Below are positions 8,935-17,276 of a stretch of 64,000 nt of DNA, piece by piece. Under the pieces are notes generated by a model, which did no database searches, was not told where the DNA came from, and saw only the letters and a program-made list of their open reading frames with translations. Position numbers and translations under genes: made by a program. This stretch comes from Aminivibrio pyruvatiphilus (GTDB lineage: Bacteria; Synergistota; Synergistia; Synergistales; Aminobacteriaceae). The DNA is taken from assembly GCF_004366815.1 (NCBI RefSeq), contig NZ_SORI01000003.1, positions 124,001-188,000 of the forward strand, written 5' to 3'. Position 1 is the first letter of the stretch. Every line of letters begins with the position of its first letter.

Positions 8935-9284
8935 CCGTGAACGGGGATGCACTGACCGCAGAAGGAGCATTCCCCCCGGACCAGCCCGTCGTCCTCCAGC
9001 CCCCAGCGGCGGAGCTCCTTGAAGACGGAGAATATGCTCGTCCCCATGTCCGACAGGGAATATTCCACCCTCGGCGGCACCTCGGCGTAGACCGTCCGGA
9101 CGATCAGACCGTCCTCCTCCAGTTCCCGGAGCTGCTGGGTCAGTACCTTGGCGCTAACGGCCGGAATGGCCGCCCCCAGCTTCCCGTACCGCACCGCTCC
9201 CTGGGACAGTTCCTTCAGGATCAGCAGCTTCCACTTCCCGTTGATCAGCGACAGGGTTGACTCGATGGGGCATTTCCCGCCCAT
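8916..9284 (-). CDS. HxlR family winged-helix transcriptional regulator
   Basis: The 122-aa protein has the HxlR/DUF24 layout: an N-terminal KCPIE cysteine (often redox- or electrophile-sensing), a winged helix with INGKWKLLIL and RELEEDGLI, and Cys-x-x-Cys (CSFCGQC) near the C-terminus, which is unusual and could bind metal or act in redox sensing. The ATG at 9284 follows AAGGAGG at six bases. It is divergent from the GNAT gene, and an imperfect dyad (GTATG at 9333, CATAC at 9352) in the shared region may be its operator. Confidence 0.88.
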   Translation of the reverse strand: MGGKCPIESTLSLINGKWKLLILKELSQGAVRYGKLGAAIPAVSAKVLTQQLRELEEDGLIVRTVYAEVPPRVEYSLSDMGTSIFSVFKELRRWGLEDDGLVRGECSFCGQCIPVHGREKGD

Positions 9285-9436
9285 GGCACGCCTCCTTGTT
9301 TCCCTGCAGGAACATTGCTTTCCTCCAGGTAGGTATGGTTACAAAAAAGTGCATACTTGCGAAAAGAAAGGGGCGCTTTTACAGTAGCAAATACGGCGCC
9401 GGAAGACAATCAGTTTTTTGCGGGGGAGGAAGGGTC

Positions 9437-9973
9437 ATGAAGAACATCACCATCGAAATCCTCGAGGAAGAGGACATTGAACAGTGCAGGGAACTGTGCG
9501 ACGAGCTGATGGCTTTCCAGAAGTCGAAGGCCTTTATGGAGCCGGAGCGGTTCGACGGCATGAACTTCGAGACGAGGATGAAAAAAAGCTGGGAGAGCGC
9601 CCTTGATAAACACGCCGCCATCGCAAAAGACGGGGCGATTCCCGTGGGGTACGTCTTCTCCACCGTGGAGTCGGCGGAGGGGATGAAGAACTCGTCCTTC
9701 AGGCTCCTGCCGGACACGGCCGGCTATCCGGAACGGATCGGGTGCCTCAGCAACCTCTACATACGGGACGGCTACCGGGGTTCGGGCCTGGGGTCCCGAC
9801 TCTTCGCCATCTCCATGGAGTGGCTGGAGAGCTTTCCGTACATGGAACTGATCTATATCTTCATCTCCAACGGGAACGACGAGGCCATGGATTTCTACCT
9901 GAAACACGGGTTTTCCTACAGCCACGACGTGCTCGGCGGGTTCATCCAGGCGGTGAGCAAAAGGGTCAAATGA
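9437..9973 (+). CDS. GNAT family N-acetyltransferase
   Basis: The 178-aa product has a GNAT fold with the acetyl-CoA binding loop IRDGYRGSGLGSRL (motif A) and a C-terminal NDEAMDFYLKHGF motif. It should transfer an acetyl group from acetyl-CoA to an amine; the acceptor is unknown. The ATG at 9437 follows GGAGGAAGG. Its position opposite an HxlR regulator suggests joint control. Confidence 0.85.
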   Translation: MKNITIEILEEEDIEQCRELCDELMAFQKSKAFMEPERFDGMNFETRMKKSWESALDKHAAIAKDGAIPVGYVFSTVESAEGMKNSSFRLLPDTAGYPERIGCLSNLYIRDGYRGSGLGSRLFAISMEWLESFPYMELIYIFISNGNDEAMDFYLKHGFSYSHDVLGGFIQAVSKRVK

Positions 9974-9990
9974 GTCCTGAAAACCAACTG

Positions 9991-10200
9991 CAGATCCTTC
10001 GCTCCGCTCAGGATGACAAAAAAGCCCCCTGTCATCCTGAGGAGCGCAGCGACGAAGGATCTCGGGTTTGATTCAAAAGTTCCCAAGTACGAGATTCTCC
10101 CCCTCCGGGGATGCTTCCTCCGCTTCGCTCAGGATGCTCCGCGACCGCGATCGGGCTTCGCCCTTCGGAATGACTTTAGGGCTTCGCTCGGATTGACGGC
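9991..10200. repeat. REP-like palindromic element
   Basis: GATCCTTCGCTCCGCTCAGG...GACA at 9991 pairs with its inverted form ending CGAAGGATCT near 10068. A second, decayed unit with the same words (CTTCGCTCAGGATG, TTCGGAATGAC) runs to about 10200. Related words recur at 62906-63085. The layout resembles REP/BIME-type mobile palindromes; no transposase is nearby. Confidence 0.7.
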
Positions 10201-10207
10201 GGCAGAC

Positions 10208-10927
10208 TCAGAATTGCGACAGGCTCATCCGGGGCTGTGAAGCGCACAGGATCTCCCGGCGGAAGGTCCCGCCGCAGAAGCGCCCCACCAGTTCCTCAAG
10301 TTCGCCGCAGATCGTCTCCACTTCACTTCTCTCCACGGGCGGCAGGCCGTCCACGTTGAACTCGATGGACTTCGTCTCCGGCAGGGTGAGGGTGTGGTTC
10401 GCCTGGCGCCAGCTCCAGCGCCTCGTAAGCACCTTTTTTCCCTCGGTGAAGATGAACTCGCCGGGGAAGGGATGCTCTTCCTCCGTTTCGCCGAAGGGGA
10501 CGAACACCTCGTCCCCCGTGGCCGCCAGGAGGGCGATGTCCTCCGTCACCTCGTCCAGGGAATGGCCCCCAGTGGGGACGAGATGGCGCAGGGACAGCAC
10601 GTTGCCGATGTCCACCAGGGCGTTGATGGAGGGCAGCTCCTGCCCCTTCGCGACCCGCCGGGCCATGGCCTCGATGGAGGACCGGAATTCCGCGGGCTTC
10701 ACGCCCGTCTTCCGAAAGGCCTCCCGCCAGGAGGCGATGCGGGGGTGCTCCGCAGGGTTGCCTGACCCGAGGGTTTCCCTCAGGGAAGCCTCGGCCTCCC
10801 GCAGCAGGGCGGTCAGTTCGTCCGTGGAAGGGCCGTTCCGCACGTCCCGGGCAACCACCACGCCCCGGACATAGTCCGGAAAGACAGAGAACACTTCGTC
10901 CGCTATGGTGTAAAAAATCTCCTTCAT
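10208..10927 (-). CDS. B3/B4 tRNA-binding domain protein
   Basis: The 239-aa protein corresponds to the B3/B4 domain of phenylalanyl-tRNA synthetase beta chain as a stand-alone unit, with FRKTGVKPAEFRSSIEAM and VDIGNVLSLRHLVPTGGHSLD as the recognisable core. Free B3/B4 proteins are suspected editing or trans-acting factors; their biochemical role is not established. The ATG at 10927 is used because GGAGG lies about eight bases before it. It follows the AbgB-like gene by 16 bases and is probably co-transcribed. Confidence 0.85.
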   Translation of the reverse strand: MKEIFYTIADEVFSVFPDYVRGVVVARDVRNGPSTDELTALLREAEASLRETLGSGNPAEHPRIASWREAFRKTGVKPAEFRSSIEAMARRVAKGQELPSINALVDIGNVLSLRHLVPTGGHSLDEVTEDIALLAATGDEVFVPFGETEEEHPFPGEFIFTEGKKVLTRRWSWRQANHTLTLPETKSIEFNVDGLPPVERSEVETICGELEELVGRFCGGTFRREILCASQPRMSLSQF

Positions 10928-10943
10928 AAAAAAGCCTCCGTCC

Positions 10944-12392
10944 CTATCTGCCTGAATTGAGAGGCTTGGGATGGACATTGTCGGGGATGGCGCAGCGGTA
11001 GCTGTCGCCGTCCAGCCGGAGGCGGAGCTCCTCCTTCGCCCGTTCGATCAGGGGCGGGTCGTCCAGGAGGTCGGCGGCGGCAGCGGCAAGCACCTTGCCC
11101 GCGTGGAGCATCCCCTTGTGGGAGAGAGACACCCCTCCCGACGAGGTGATCTGCCAGGAATGGCCGGGAGTGTGGTTCGGCCAGGTGGCCACCCAGACCT
11201 GCCCCGTGGGCACGTTCCAGCTCACGTCCCCCACGTCGGTGGAGCCGGGCAGGACGAATTCGCTCTGCCCGTAGGGAAGGACCTCGTCGGCGAGAGGCCT
11301 CTCCCGGAGCCGCCGGGCTGCTTCCTTCCCGGCCTTTCCGCCGGGGGCGGAATACTGGTCGAGGTCCTGGCTCCGCTCCGACGGGGCGATCCCCTCGAAG
11401 ATCTTCCGGGCGAACTCCCGGTCCTCCTCCGAATAGGCCGGCACCCCGAGTTCGGTGAAGTTCCTGTAGAGAACCTCCTCGAGAACACTGTTCTGGACCA
11501 CGTTGGCGCAGGCCTTGATGAAGACGGTCTCCAGTTCCGTTCCCGTCATGAGGGCGGCGCCCCTGGCGATATCGTTCACCCGCTCGTAGATTTCCTGTAC
11601 CTGGGGCGTCCGGGGAGCCCGCAGGAGGTAGAGCACTTCCGCCTTCGGCTGCACCACGTTGGGGGAAAACCCGCCGGAGTCCGTGATGGCGTAGTGCATC
11701 CGGGCCTCGGGGATCACATGCTCCCGGAGGTAGTTCACCCCGATGTTCATCAGCTCCACGGCATCCAGGGCGCTCCGCCCGAGATGGGGACAGGCCGCCG
11801 CGTGGGCGCTCACTCCCCGGAAGCGGTAGGCCACCTGGAAGTTCGCCAGGGAACTGAAGGGAAAGACGGCGTTCACCGACCCGGGATGCCACGTCAGCGC
11901 CGCGTCCACGTCGTCGAAAATCCCCGCCCTGGCCATGAAGGCCTTTCCCGAGCCGCCCTCCTCGCCGGGACAGCCGTAGTACCTGACCGTACCGCTCTTT
12001 CCCGAGGCTTTCAGGTAATCCCGGAAGGCCACCGCCGCCGCCAGGGCTCCGGCGCCGAGGTTGTTGTGGCCGCAGCCGTGGCCGTTGCCTCCCGGAACGA
12101 GGGGATCCTTTACCGTGGCCCCGTCACGCTGGCTGAGCCCGGAGAGGGCGTCGTACTCTCCGAGAAAGGCGATCACGGGGCTTCCCTGCCCCCAGGAACC
12201 GCAGAAGGCCGTTTCCAGCCCCGCCACGGGACGCTCCACGGCAAAGCCTTCCGCCTCCAGGGCTTCGCACAGGGCGTCCGCCGACTTGAACTCCACGAAG
12301 GCAGTTTCGGCGTATTCCCATACCTTCCTGTCCACGGCGATGAAACAGTCCCGTTTCTCTTCGATGATTCGTCCGAGGTCCTCTTTCCGCAT
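10944..12392 (-). CDS. M20 amidohydrolase, AbgB-like
   Basis: The 482-aa product matches the length and motifs of p-aminobenzoyl-glutamate hydrolase subunit B, an M20 peptidase. It has FLGEYDALSGLSQ, GNGHGCGHNNLGAG (metal ligands), the catalytic PGEEGGSGK, and HPGSVNAV. Such enzymes cleave an amide bond to an amino acid. No AbgA partner is adjacent, so the substrate may differ. Two consecutive ATG codons occur; the second (12392) sits five bases from AGGAGG and is preferred over the one at 12395. It lies just downstream of the chemoreceptor gene. Confidence 0.88.
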   Translation of the reverse strand: MRKEDLGRIIEEKRDCFIAVDRKVWEYAETAFVEFKSADALCEALEAEGFAVERPVAGLETAFCGSWGQGSPVIAFLGEYDALSGLSQRDGATVKDPLVPGGNGHGCGHNNLGAGALAAAVAFRDYLKASGKSGTVRYYGCPGEEGGSGKAFMARAGIFDDVDAALTWHPGSVNAVFPFSSLANFQVAYRFRGVSAHAAACPHLGRSALDAVELMNIGVNYLREHVIPEARMHYAITDSGGFSPNVVQPKAEVLYLLRAPRTPQVQEIYERVNDIARGAALMTGTELETVFIKACANVVQNSVLEEVLYRNFTELGVPAYSEEDREFARKIFEGIAPSERSQDLDQYSAPGGKAGKEAARRLRERPLADEVLPYGQSEFVLPGSTDVGDVSWNVPTGQVWVATWPNHTPGHSWQITSSGGVSLSHKGMLHAGKVLAAAAADLLDDPPLIERAKEELRLRLDGDSYRCAIPDNVHPKPLNSGR

Positions 12393-12402
12393 CATGTCCT
12401 CC

Positions 12403-14766
12403 TCAAGTACGGGTCTTTTTCAGCAGCGTTTCAAGTCCCCTGATCACCGATCGGGAACTGTTTTCCAGCCTGGCGAACATCTGTTCCGCCGTCTTCCGGT
12501 CGCCCCTGGCGAAGGCCTCGGCGGCCTTCCGGGCAGCCTCGTGGACCTCCTTGTGGGGGTCGTCCATGGTCCTGTAGGCCGGGTCGTTTTTGAAGGGGTT
12601 GTCAGGGGAAAAATACCATTTTCCAAGGCGGCATTCCGTGTGGGTGTTCACATCCTCGGGCTTCACCTTGTCCAGCCCCTGGAGCATATTGCTTATACGC
12701 ACCTTCCAGAGGAGGTGGTCCGACTTTGCTTTCTTTATCAGTTCCGCGTCGGGAAGCTTCAGTCCTGTGGCGGACTGTACCCGGAAGACCTTTACAGCAT
12801 CGTTCAGCCTGGTCGCCATGGCGGTGAGCTCCTGGGTGCCCGCGCCGATGGTCTCCATGGAGGCCGTGGTCTCTTCCGTGGCGGCAGCCACCTGTTCCGC
12901 CCGGTCGGCGGTACTTTTTATCACGTCGTTCATGGACGCGATGAGGGCTATGATCTTCTCGGAACTCGCCACTTCCTCGTCGGTGATGGAAACGATCCCG
13001 CTGACCGCATGCTCCGTGCTTTCAGTGGCGGACAGGATATCGTCCAGGGCCTTCCCGGCGCCGTTGACCACGGATACGCCCCGGTCCACCTCGGACCGGC
13101 TGCCCCGGATTCCCTCCACCGCCGCCGTCGTATTTTCCGCGATCTTCTGCACGAGCTGGGCCACCTCGGCCGCCCCCTTGTTCGACTGCTCGGCCAGGAT
13201 CCGCACCTCGTCGGCCACCACGGCAAACCCCCTGCCGGCCTCACCCGCCCGGGCCGCTTCGATGGCGGCGTTCAGGGCAAGGAGGTTCGTCTGCCGTGCG
13301 ATGCCCGTGATGGTATCCGTGATGGTGGTGATCTGCCGGGAATAGTCGTTCAGGGTATCCATGCGGCCTTCAGTCTCTTCGGTGAGGGCCTTGATCCTGT
13401 CCATGGCCTCCACCGCATGGAGGACAGTGTCCCGGCCCTTCCGGGCGGTCTCCAGGGTGACGGTCGAGCTGTCCAGGGCATCCTTGCCCTTCTGCTGGGC
13501 CATCTGGATCAGGGAAGAAAGTTCGAGGAGCACCTGGTTCGTCTCGAGGGAAGATGAGCTGCCCTTCTCCGCCAGCCCGGACACCTCGGCGATGTTTACC
13601 GCCACGTCCTGAGCGGTGTGGGACACCTCCGACGCCGAGGCGGAAATCTCCTCCGATGCGGCCGCCAGCTCTTCCGAAGCCTTCCGGACCCGCTCCACCG
13701 TGTCGGACTGCCTTTGAACCATCTGGTTGAAGGTGGCGGTAAGCTCCGATATTTCATCGTCGGCGCCGATCTCGCCGTAGACCGTGAGGTCCCCGGATCC
13801 GGCCGCCGCCATGAGCCCTCTCAGACCCTGGAGCGGACGGGCAAGGGAGCGGGCAAAAAACCAGCCCGCCAGCAGCACGACAGCAAGCGCACCGATGGTC
13901 GTCCCGGCGATGGCTTTCCCGTTCGAAAGCAGGGCCGCGGCGGCCCCTTCCCTGGAAAGGGACACGGAGATCAGGCCGATGACCGTTCCCTTTGCTCCCA
14001 TGAGAGGAGCGAAGGACGTGACGTGCGAGGCTCCGAGGAAGGGATCCGTCCCGAGGACAGGGGATGAGAGATCCTTCAGCAGGCTTTCCGCTTCAGGAAC
14101 CGCTCCGAGGAGGCGCTTCCCGTCCTCTCCCTGAAGAGTGGATGCCACCCGCTCCGTCCCGAGGAAGAGGGAAACTTCTCCGCGGAACATGGCCTTCGCC
14201 TGGTCCACCATGGAGTTCTGGCTTGCCACGTACCCCGCCGACACCGCCCCCAGCAGCGCGCCGCCGGAATCCCTGACGGGAGCCCCCGCCCGCACCGAGA
14301 GCTTTACGACCCGGCCCTCCTCGATGCCGACGAAGGCGTTTCCGTCAAGGGCCTGCCGGATGTTCTCCTGGTTGGAGATAGAATCGTCGGGGCCGGGAAC
14401 GACGTCGGGCTGGTGGGCCCGGATGAGGGTCTTCCCCCTGGGATCCGTGACTACAAGGTACTCCAGTTCACCGTTCTTCATCAGGTCCACGGTCACCTTC
14501 CGCAGGCCGTCGAACTCGCCCTTTTTCATTGCATCGGCCAGCAGGGGGTTGGAAGCGACATTCTTCACATGGGCCAGGGCCTGTGTTTTATAGTTCTCCA
14601 GCAGGCGGGCCACATTCGCCGCATCAGCCAGTGCATTGCGCTCCATGTCGGACTCGAAACTCCTTCCGGTCACCCAGATGCCCGCAGCGGCCACCACCAC
14701 GATGGAAAATAGAGACAGCCCCCCCAGGAACAGCATCATCTTCGCTCTCAGGCTTTTCACTCTCAT
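12403..14766 (-). CDS. Methyl-accepting chemotaxis protein with CZB domain
   Basis: The 787-aa receptor has a first membrane segment (about residues 12-33), a large periplasmic Cache-like sensor, a second membrane segment near 300, a HAMP domain, the conserved signalling tip ([20 protein letters not shown]), and a C-terminal CZB zinc-binding domain ([25 protein letters not shown] supply His and Cys ligands). CZB domains sense zinc or hypochlorous acid in cytosolic chemoreceptors. Having both a periplasmic sensor and CZB suggests two inputs. The second ATG (14766) has better spacing from GGGAG than the first (14772). No C-terminal methyltransferase-tethering pentapeptide is visible. Confidence 0.92.
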   Translation of the reverse strand: MRVKSLRAKMMLFLGGLSLFSIVVVAAAGIWVTGRSFESDMERNALADAANVARLLENYKTQALAHVKNVASNPLLADAMKKGEFDGLRKVTVDLMKNGELEYLVVTDPRGKTLIRAHQPDVVPGPDDSISNQENIRQALDGNAFVGIEEGRVVKLSVRAGAPVRDSGGALLGAVSAGYVASQNSMVDQAKAMFRGEVSLFLGTERVASTLQGEDGKRLLGAVPEAESLLKDLSSPVLGTDPFLGASHVTSFAPLMGAKGTVIGLISVSLSREGAAAALLSNGKAIAGTTIGALAVVLLAGWFFARSLARPLQGLRGLMAAAGSGDLTVYGEIGADDEISELTATFNQMVQRQSDTVERVRKASEELAAASEEISASASEVSHTAQDVAVNIAEVSGLAEKGSSSSLETNQVLLELSSLIQMAQQKGKDALDSSTVTLETARKGRDTVLHAVEAMDRIKALTEETEGRMDTLNDYSRQITTITDTITGIARQTNLLALNAAIEAARAGEAGRGFAVVADEVRILAEQSNKGAAEVAQLVQKIAENTTAAVEGIRGSRSEVDRGVSVVNGAGKALDDILSATESTEHAVSGIVSITDEEVASSEKIIALIASMNDVIKSTADRAEQVAAATEETTASMETIGAGTQELTAMATRLNDAVKVFRVQSATGLKLPDAELIKKAKSDHLLWKVRISNMLQGLDKVKPEDVNTHTECRLGKWYFSPDNPFKNDPAYRTMDDPHKEVHEAARKAAEAFARGDRKTAEQMFARLENSSRSVIRGLETLLKKTRT

Positions 14767-14772
14767 GCACAT

Positions 14773-14968
14773 CTCTCCCTATTCACAGGAATAATGATCT
14801 TCGACATTTGATTCTACCTTCCCTTTCGTCCCTTTTCTCCGGAACCCTCTTCCGGCAGAGCGATTTTTCTCAGTTCCGCAGTTCTTCTCTTTTGAAAACT
14901 TCTTCTTTCCTATGGTATCATCCCCCCTAAGCGGACACCAGTCTGCGGAGAAAAAGGAGATGATGGCC
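14773..14968. other. Divergent intergenic region, chemoreceptor and M20 gene
   Basis: This 196-bp AT-richer stretch holds the promoter of the M20 gene (14892-14921) and the upstream region of the chemoreceptor gene. No other feature was seen. Confidence 0.5.
14892..14921 (+). promoter_or_regulatory. Sigma-70-type promoter for the M20 gene
   Basis: TTGAAA (14892-14897), an 18-base spacer and TATCAT (14916-14921) lie 48 bases before the start at 14969. Confidence 0.5.
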
Positions 14969-16144
14969 ATGTTCGACGTAAAGAAGAAAGCGCAGGAAAT
15001 GAACGACCGGATCATCCAGTGGAGGCGCACTCTCCACGCCACCCCGGAAATAGGCTTCAACACCCCCGTCACTGAGAAATTCATCGTCGACGAACTCGAA
15101 AAAATAGGCGTGGACGAAATCCGCCATGGAAACGGCATGCGGGGAATCGTGGCCCTCATCAAGGGAGGCAGGCCGGGAAAGGTACTCGGCATCCGGGCAG
15201 ATTACGATGCCCTCAACATGACCGAGGACACGGGGCTTCCCTTCGCCGCCACCAACGGCAACATGCACGCCTGCGGCCATGACGCCCATGCCGCCATACT
15301 CCTGGGCACGGCGAAGCTCCTCACGGAGTGCAGGGACGAGCTCCAGGGCACCATAAAGCTTCTCTTCCAGCCCTCCGAGGAGGACGGGAAGGGCGCCCCC
15401 GCCATGATCGAGGACGGCGTGTTCGAGAATCCCGCCATGGACGGGATCATCGGCCTCCACACGGGGAACCTCTGGAAGGGCTTCATGCCCGGCGAGGCGG
15501 GATACCGCTTCGGCGCCCTCATGGCCGCCGCCGACTGGTTCACCGTCACCTTCGAGGGCAAGGGCGGCCACGGAGCCACCCCCCATCTTACCGTGGACCC
15601 CGTCGCCATGGCCTGCCAGGCGGTCAACCTGCTCCAGCTCGTGGTCAGCCGTGAGACGAGCCCCCTGGATTCCGCCGTCGTTACGGTGGGCACCATCCAG
15701 GGCGGCACCATGCCCAACATCATCGCCCCGAGCTGCACCATCAGCGGCACCATCCGCTCCCTCTCGCCCGAGACGAGGAAAAACCTCGAGACACGGCTGA
15801 AGGGCATCTGCACCGACGTGGCGGAGGCCCTCCGGGGCAAGGCGTCCGTCTCCTTCAGGTACGGGCCTCCCCCCCTCATCAACGACCGCGGGATGACGGA
15901 GAAAATGAAGGCCGCCATGGAAGACATCCTGGGGACAGAGGCGGTACACGAGGTGGAAGAACCCACCATGGGCGGAGAGGACATGGCCTTCTTCCAGGAA
16001 AAAGTGCCGGGCTCCTTCTTCTTCCTGCCCGCGAATTACGGCGATGAGCGGGACTACCCCCACCACCACCCCAAGTTCAACCTGAACGAAAGCGTCTTCT
16101 GGATCGGCCCGGCAGTCATGGCGAAGTACGCCCTCACCTGGTAG
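14969..16144 (+). CDS. M20D amidohydrolase / N-acyl-amino acid hydrolase
   Basis: The 391-aa enzyme is a full-length M20D peptidase: RRTLHATPEIGF at the start, IRADYDALNM, the metal-binding NMHACGHDAH, catalytic FQPSEEDGKGA, the dimerisation-domain GKGGHGATPHL, and a C-terminal TMGGEDMAFF. It hydrolyses N-acyl amino acids (hippurate or N-acetyl type) to free amino acids, fitting an amino acid fermenter. Three nearby ATGs occur; 14969 has the best distance (about nine bases) to AAGGAG. It is six bases upstream of the PLP enzyme gene, so the two may act in sequence. Confidence 0.92.
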   Translation: MFDVKKKAQEMNDRIIQWRRTLHATPEIGFNTPVTEKFIVDELEKIGVDEIRHGNGMRGIVALIKGGRPGKVLGIRADYDALNMTEDTGLPFAATNGNMHACGHDAHAAILLGTAKLLTECRDELQGTIKLLFQPSEEDGKGAPAMIEDGVFENPAMDGIIGLHTGNLWKGFMPGEAGYRFGALMAAADWFTVTFEGKGGHGATPHLTVDPVAMACQAVNLLQLVVSRETSPLDSAVVTVGTIQGGTMPNIIAPSCTISGTIRSLSPETRKNLETRLKGICTDVAEALRGKASVSFRYGPPPLINDRGMTEKMKAAMEDILGTEAVHEVEEPTMGGEDMAFFQEKVPGSFFFLPANYGDERDYPHHHPKFNLNESVFWIGPAVMAKYALTW

Positions 16145-16149
16145 TAGCC

Positions 16150-17082
16150 ATGGCGCTGCACCGGGAAACCCCGCTCCTGGAATCCGTCCCCCTGGGCGCC
16201 GCCTCGGGGCGGAGGGTGTTTTTGAAAATGGAGAACATGCAGCCCGCCGGATCCTTCAAGCTGCGGGGGATCGGGCGGGTCTGCGAGGAAGCCGCCCGCG
16301 CCGGGGCGACGCGGTTCATCTCCCCCTCGGGAGGCAACGCCGGCTACGCCGCCGCCTGGGCCGGAAGGGAACTTGGCGTATGCACCACCGTCATCGTCCC
16401 GGTGACCACTTCGGAAGAAGCGAAGAACGCCATCGCCGCCCTCGGGGCTGAGGTGCTCGTCTCCGGGGAGAGCTGGAAGGAGTCCAACGAACTTGCCCTG
16501 AAGATGGCCGGGGAGGATCCGAAATCGAAATACATCCATGCCTTCGACGACCCCGTCATGTGGGACGGCCATGGAACCCTCATGGACGAGGCGGCGAAGC
16601 AGGGGCCGAAGCCCGGCGCGGTCGTACTCTCCGTGGGAGGGGGCGGCCTGCTCTGCGGCGTGGTCGCCGGAATGGACCGCAACGGATGGGGCGATGTGCC
16701 GGTGCTCGCCTGCGAAACCGAGGGAGCGGCATCCTTCGCCGCCGCCGTGGCGGCAGGGGAGATCGTGGAACTGGAGGGCATATCCTCCGTGGCCACCTCT
16801 CTGGGGGCGAGGGCAGTGGCCCCCCACGCCCTCGAAATCTGCCGGGACCACAGGATCATACCTTATGTCGTACCCGATGAAGCGGCCGTCTCTGCCTGCG
16901 GGCGGTTCCTCGACGACCACCGGGTCCTCGTGGAGCCAGCCTGCGGTGTCTCCCTTTCCGCCATCTACGACAATACGCCCCTCCTCGGAGACGCCGGCAC
17001 CGTCCTCGTGGTGGTCTGCGGAGGCATCGGGATCAGCGCGGCCAAGCTCAGGGACCTGGAGGCCCGGTTCGGCCTTTCCTGA
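16150..17082 (+). CDS. PLP-dependent serine/threonine dehydratase-like enzyme
   Basis: The 310-aa fold-type II PLP enzyme has SFKLRGIGR, where the lysine binds PLP, SPSGGNAGYAAAW for the phosphate/carboxylate loop, and the glycine loop SVGGGGLLCG. The short length and the SGGNAG asparagine loop resemble catabolic L-serine/L-threonine dehydratases of the mammalian SDH type, which release a 2-oxoacid and ammonia. The product would feed ferredoxin oxidoreductases. It is probably co-transcribed with the M20 hydrolase upstream. The precise amino acid is not proven. Confidence 0.85.
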   Translation: MALHRETPLLESVPLGAASGRRVFLKMENMQPAGSFKLRGIGRVCEEAARAGATRFISPSGGNAGYAAAWAGRELGVCTTVIVPVTTSEEAKNAIAALGAEVLVSGESWKESNELALKMAGEDPKSKYIHAFDDPVMWDGHGTLMDEAAKQGPKPGAVVLSVGGGGLLCGVVAGMDRNGWGDVPVLACETEGAASFAAAVAAGEIVELEGISSVATSLGARAVAPHALEICRDHRIIPYVVPDEAAVSACGRFLDDHRVLVEPACGVSLSAIYDNTPLLGDAGTVLVVVCGGIGISAAKLRDLEARFGLS

Positions 17083-17108
17083 GAGTTCCAATACCAGTCC
17101 TCTAACGG

Positions 17109-17150
17109 CGGGGTTTTCTCCGGAACACCGGGGAGACCCCGCTTTTTTTT
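17109..17150 (+). terminator. Intrinsic terminator, copy 1 of a 40-nt exact repeat
   Basis: GCGGGGTTTTCTCCGG folds with CCGGGGAGACCCCGC around AACA, followed by eight T. Bases 17110-17149 are identical to 20301-20340. Confidence 0.92.
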
Positions 17151-17276
17151 GTTTTTAGAATTCATCCGGCCTGAAAATATTTCAAAATTTGGATTTTTAT
17201 AATATTATGATACCCGGTGAATTTCCATCTCTGTTTTCCGTGGTACGCCTCAATTTTGTTCAAGGAGGGGAATTCA

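Noticed and set aside
10971-12443. 490-aa open frame opposite the AbgB-like gene
   Set aside because: It mirrors the M20 gene, which has clear family motifs. High GC makes long antisense frames common here; the frame lacks a ribosome site and family motifs.
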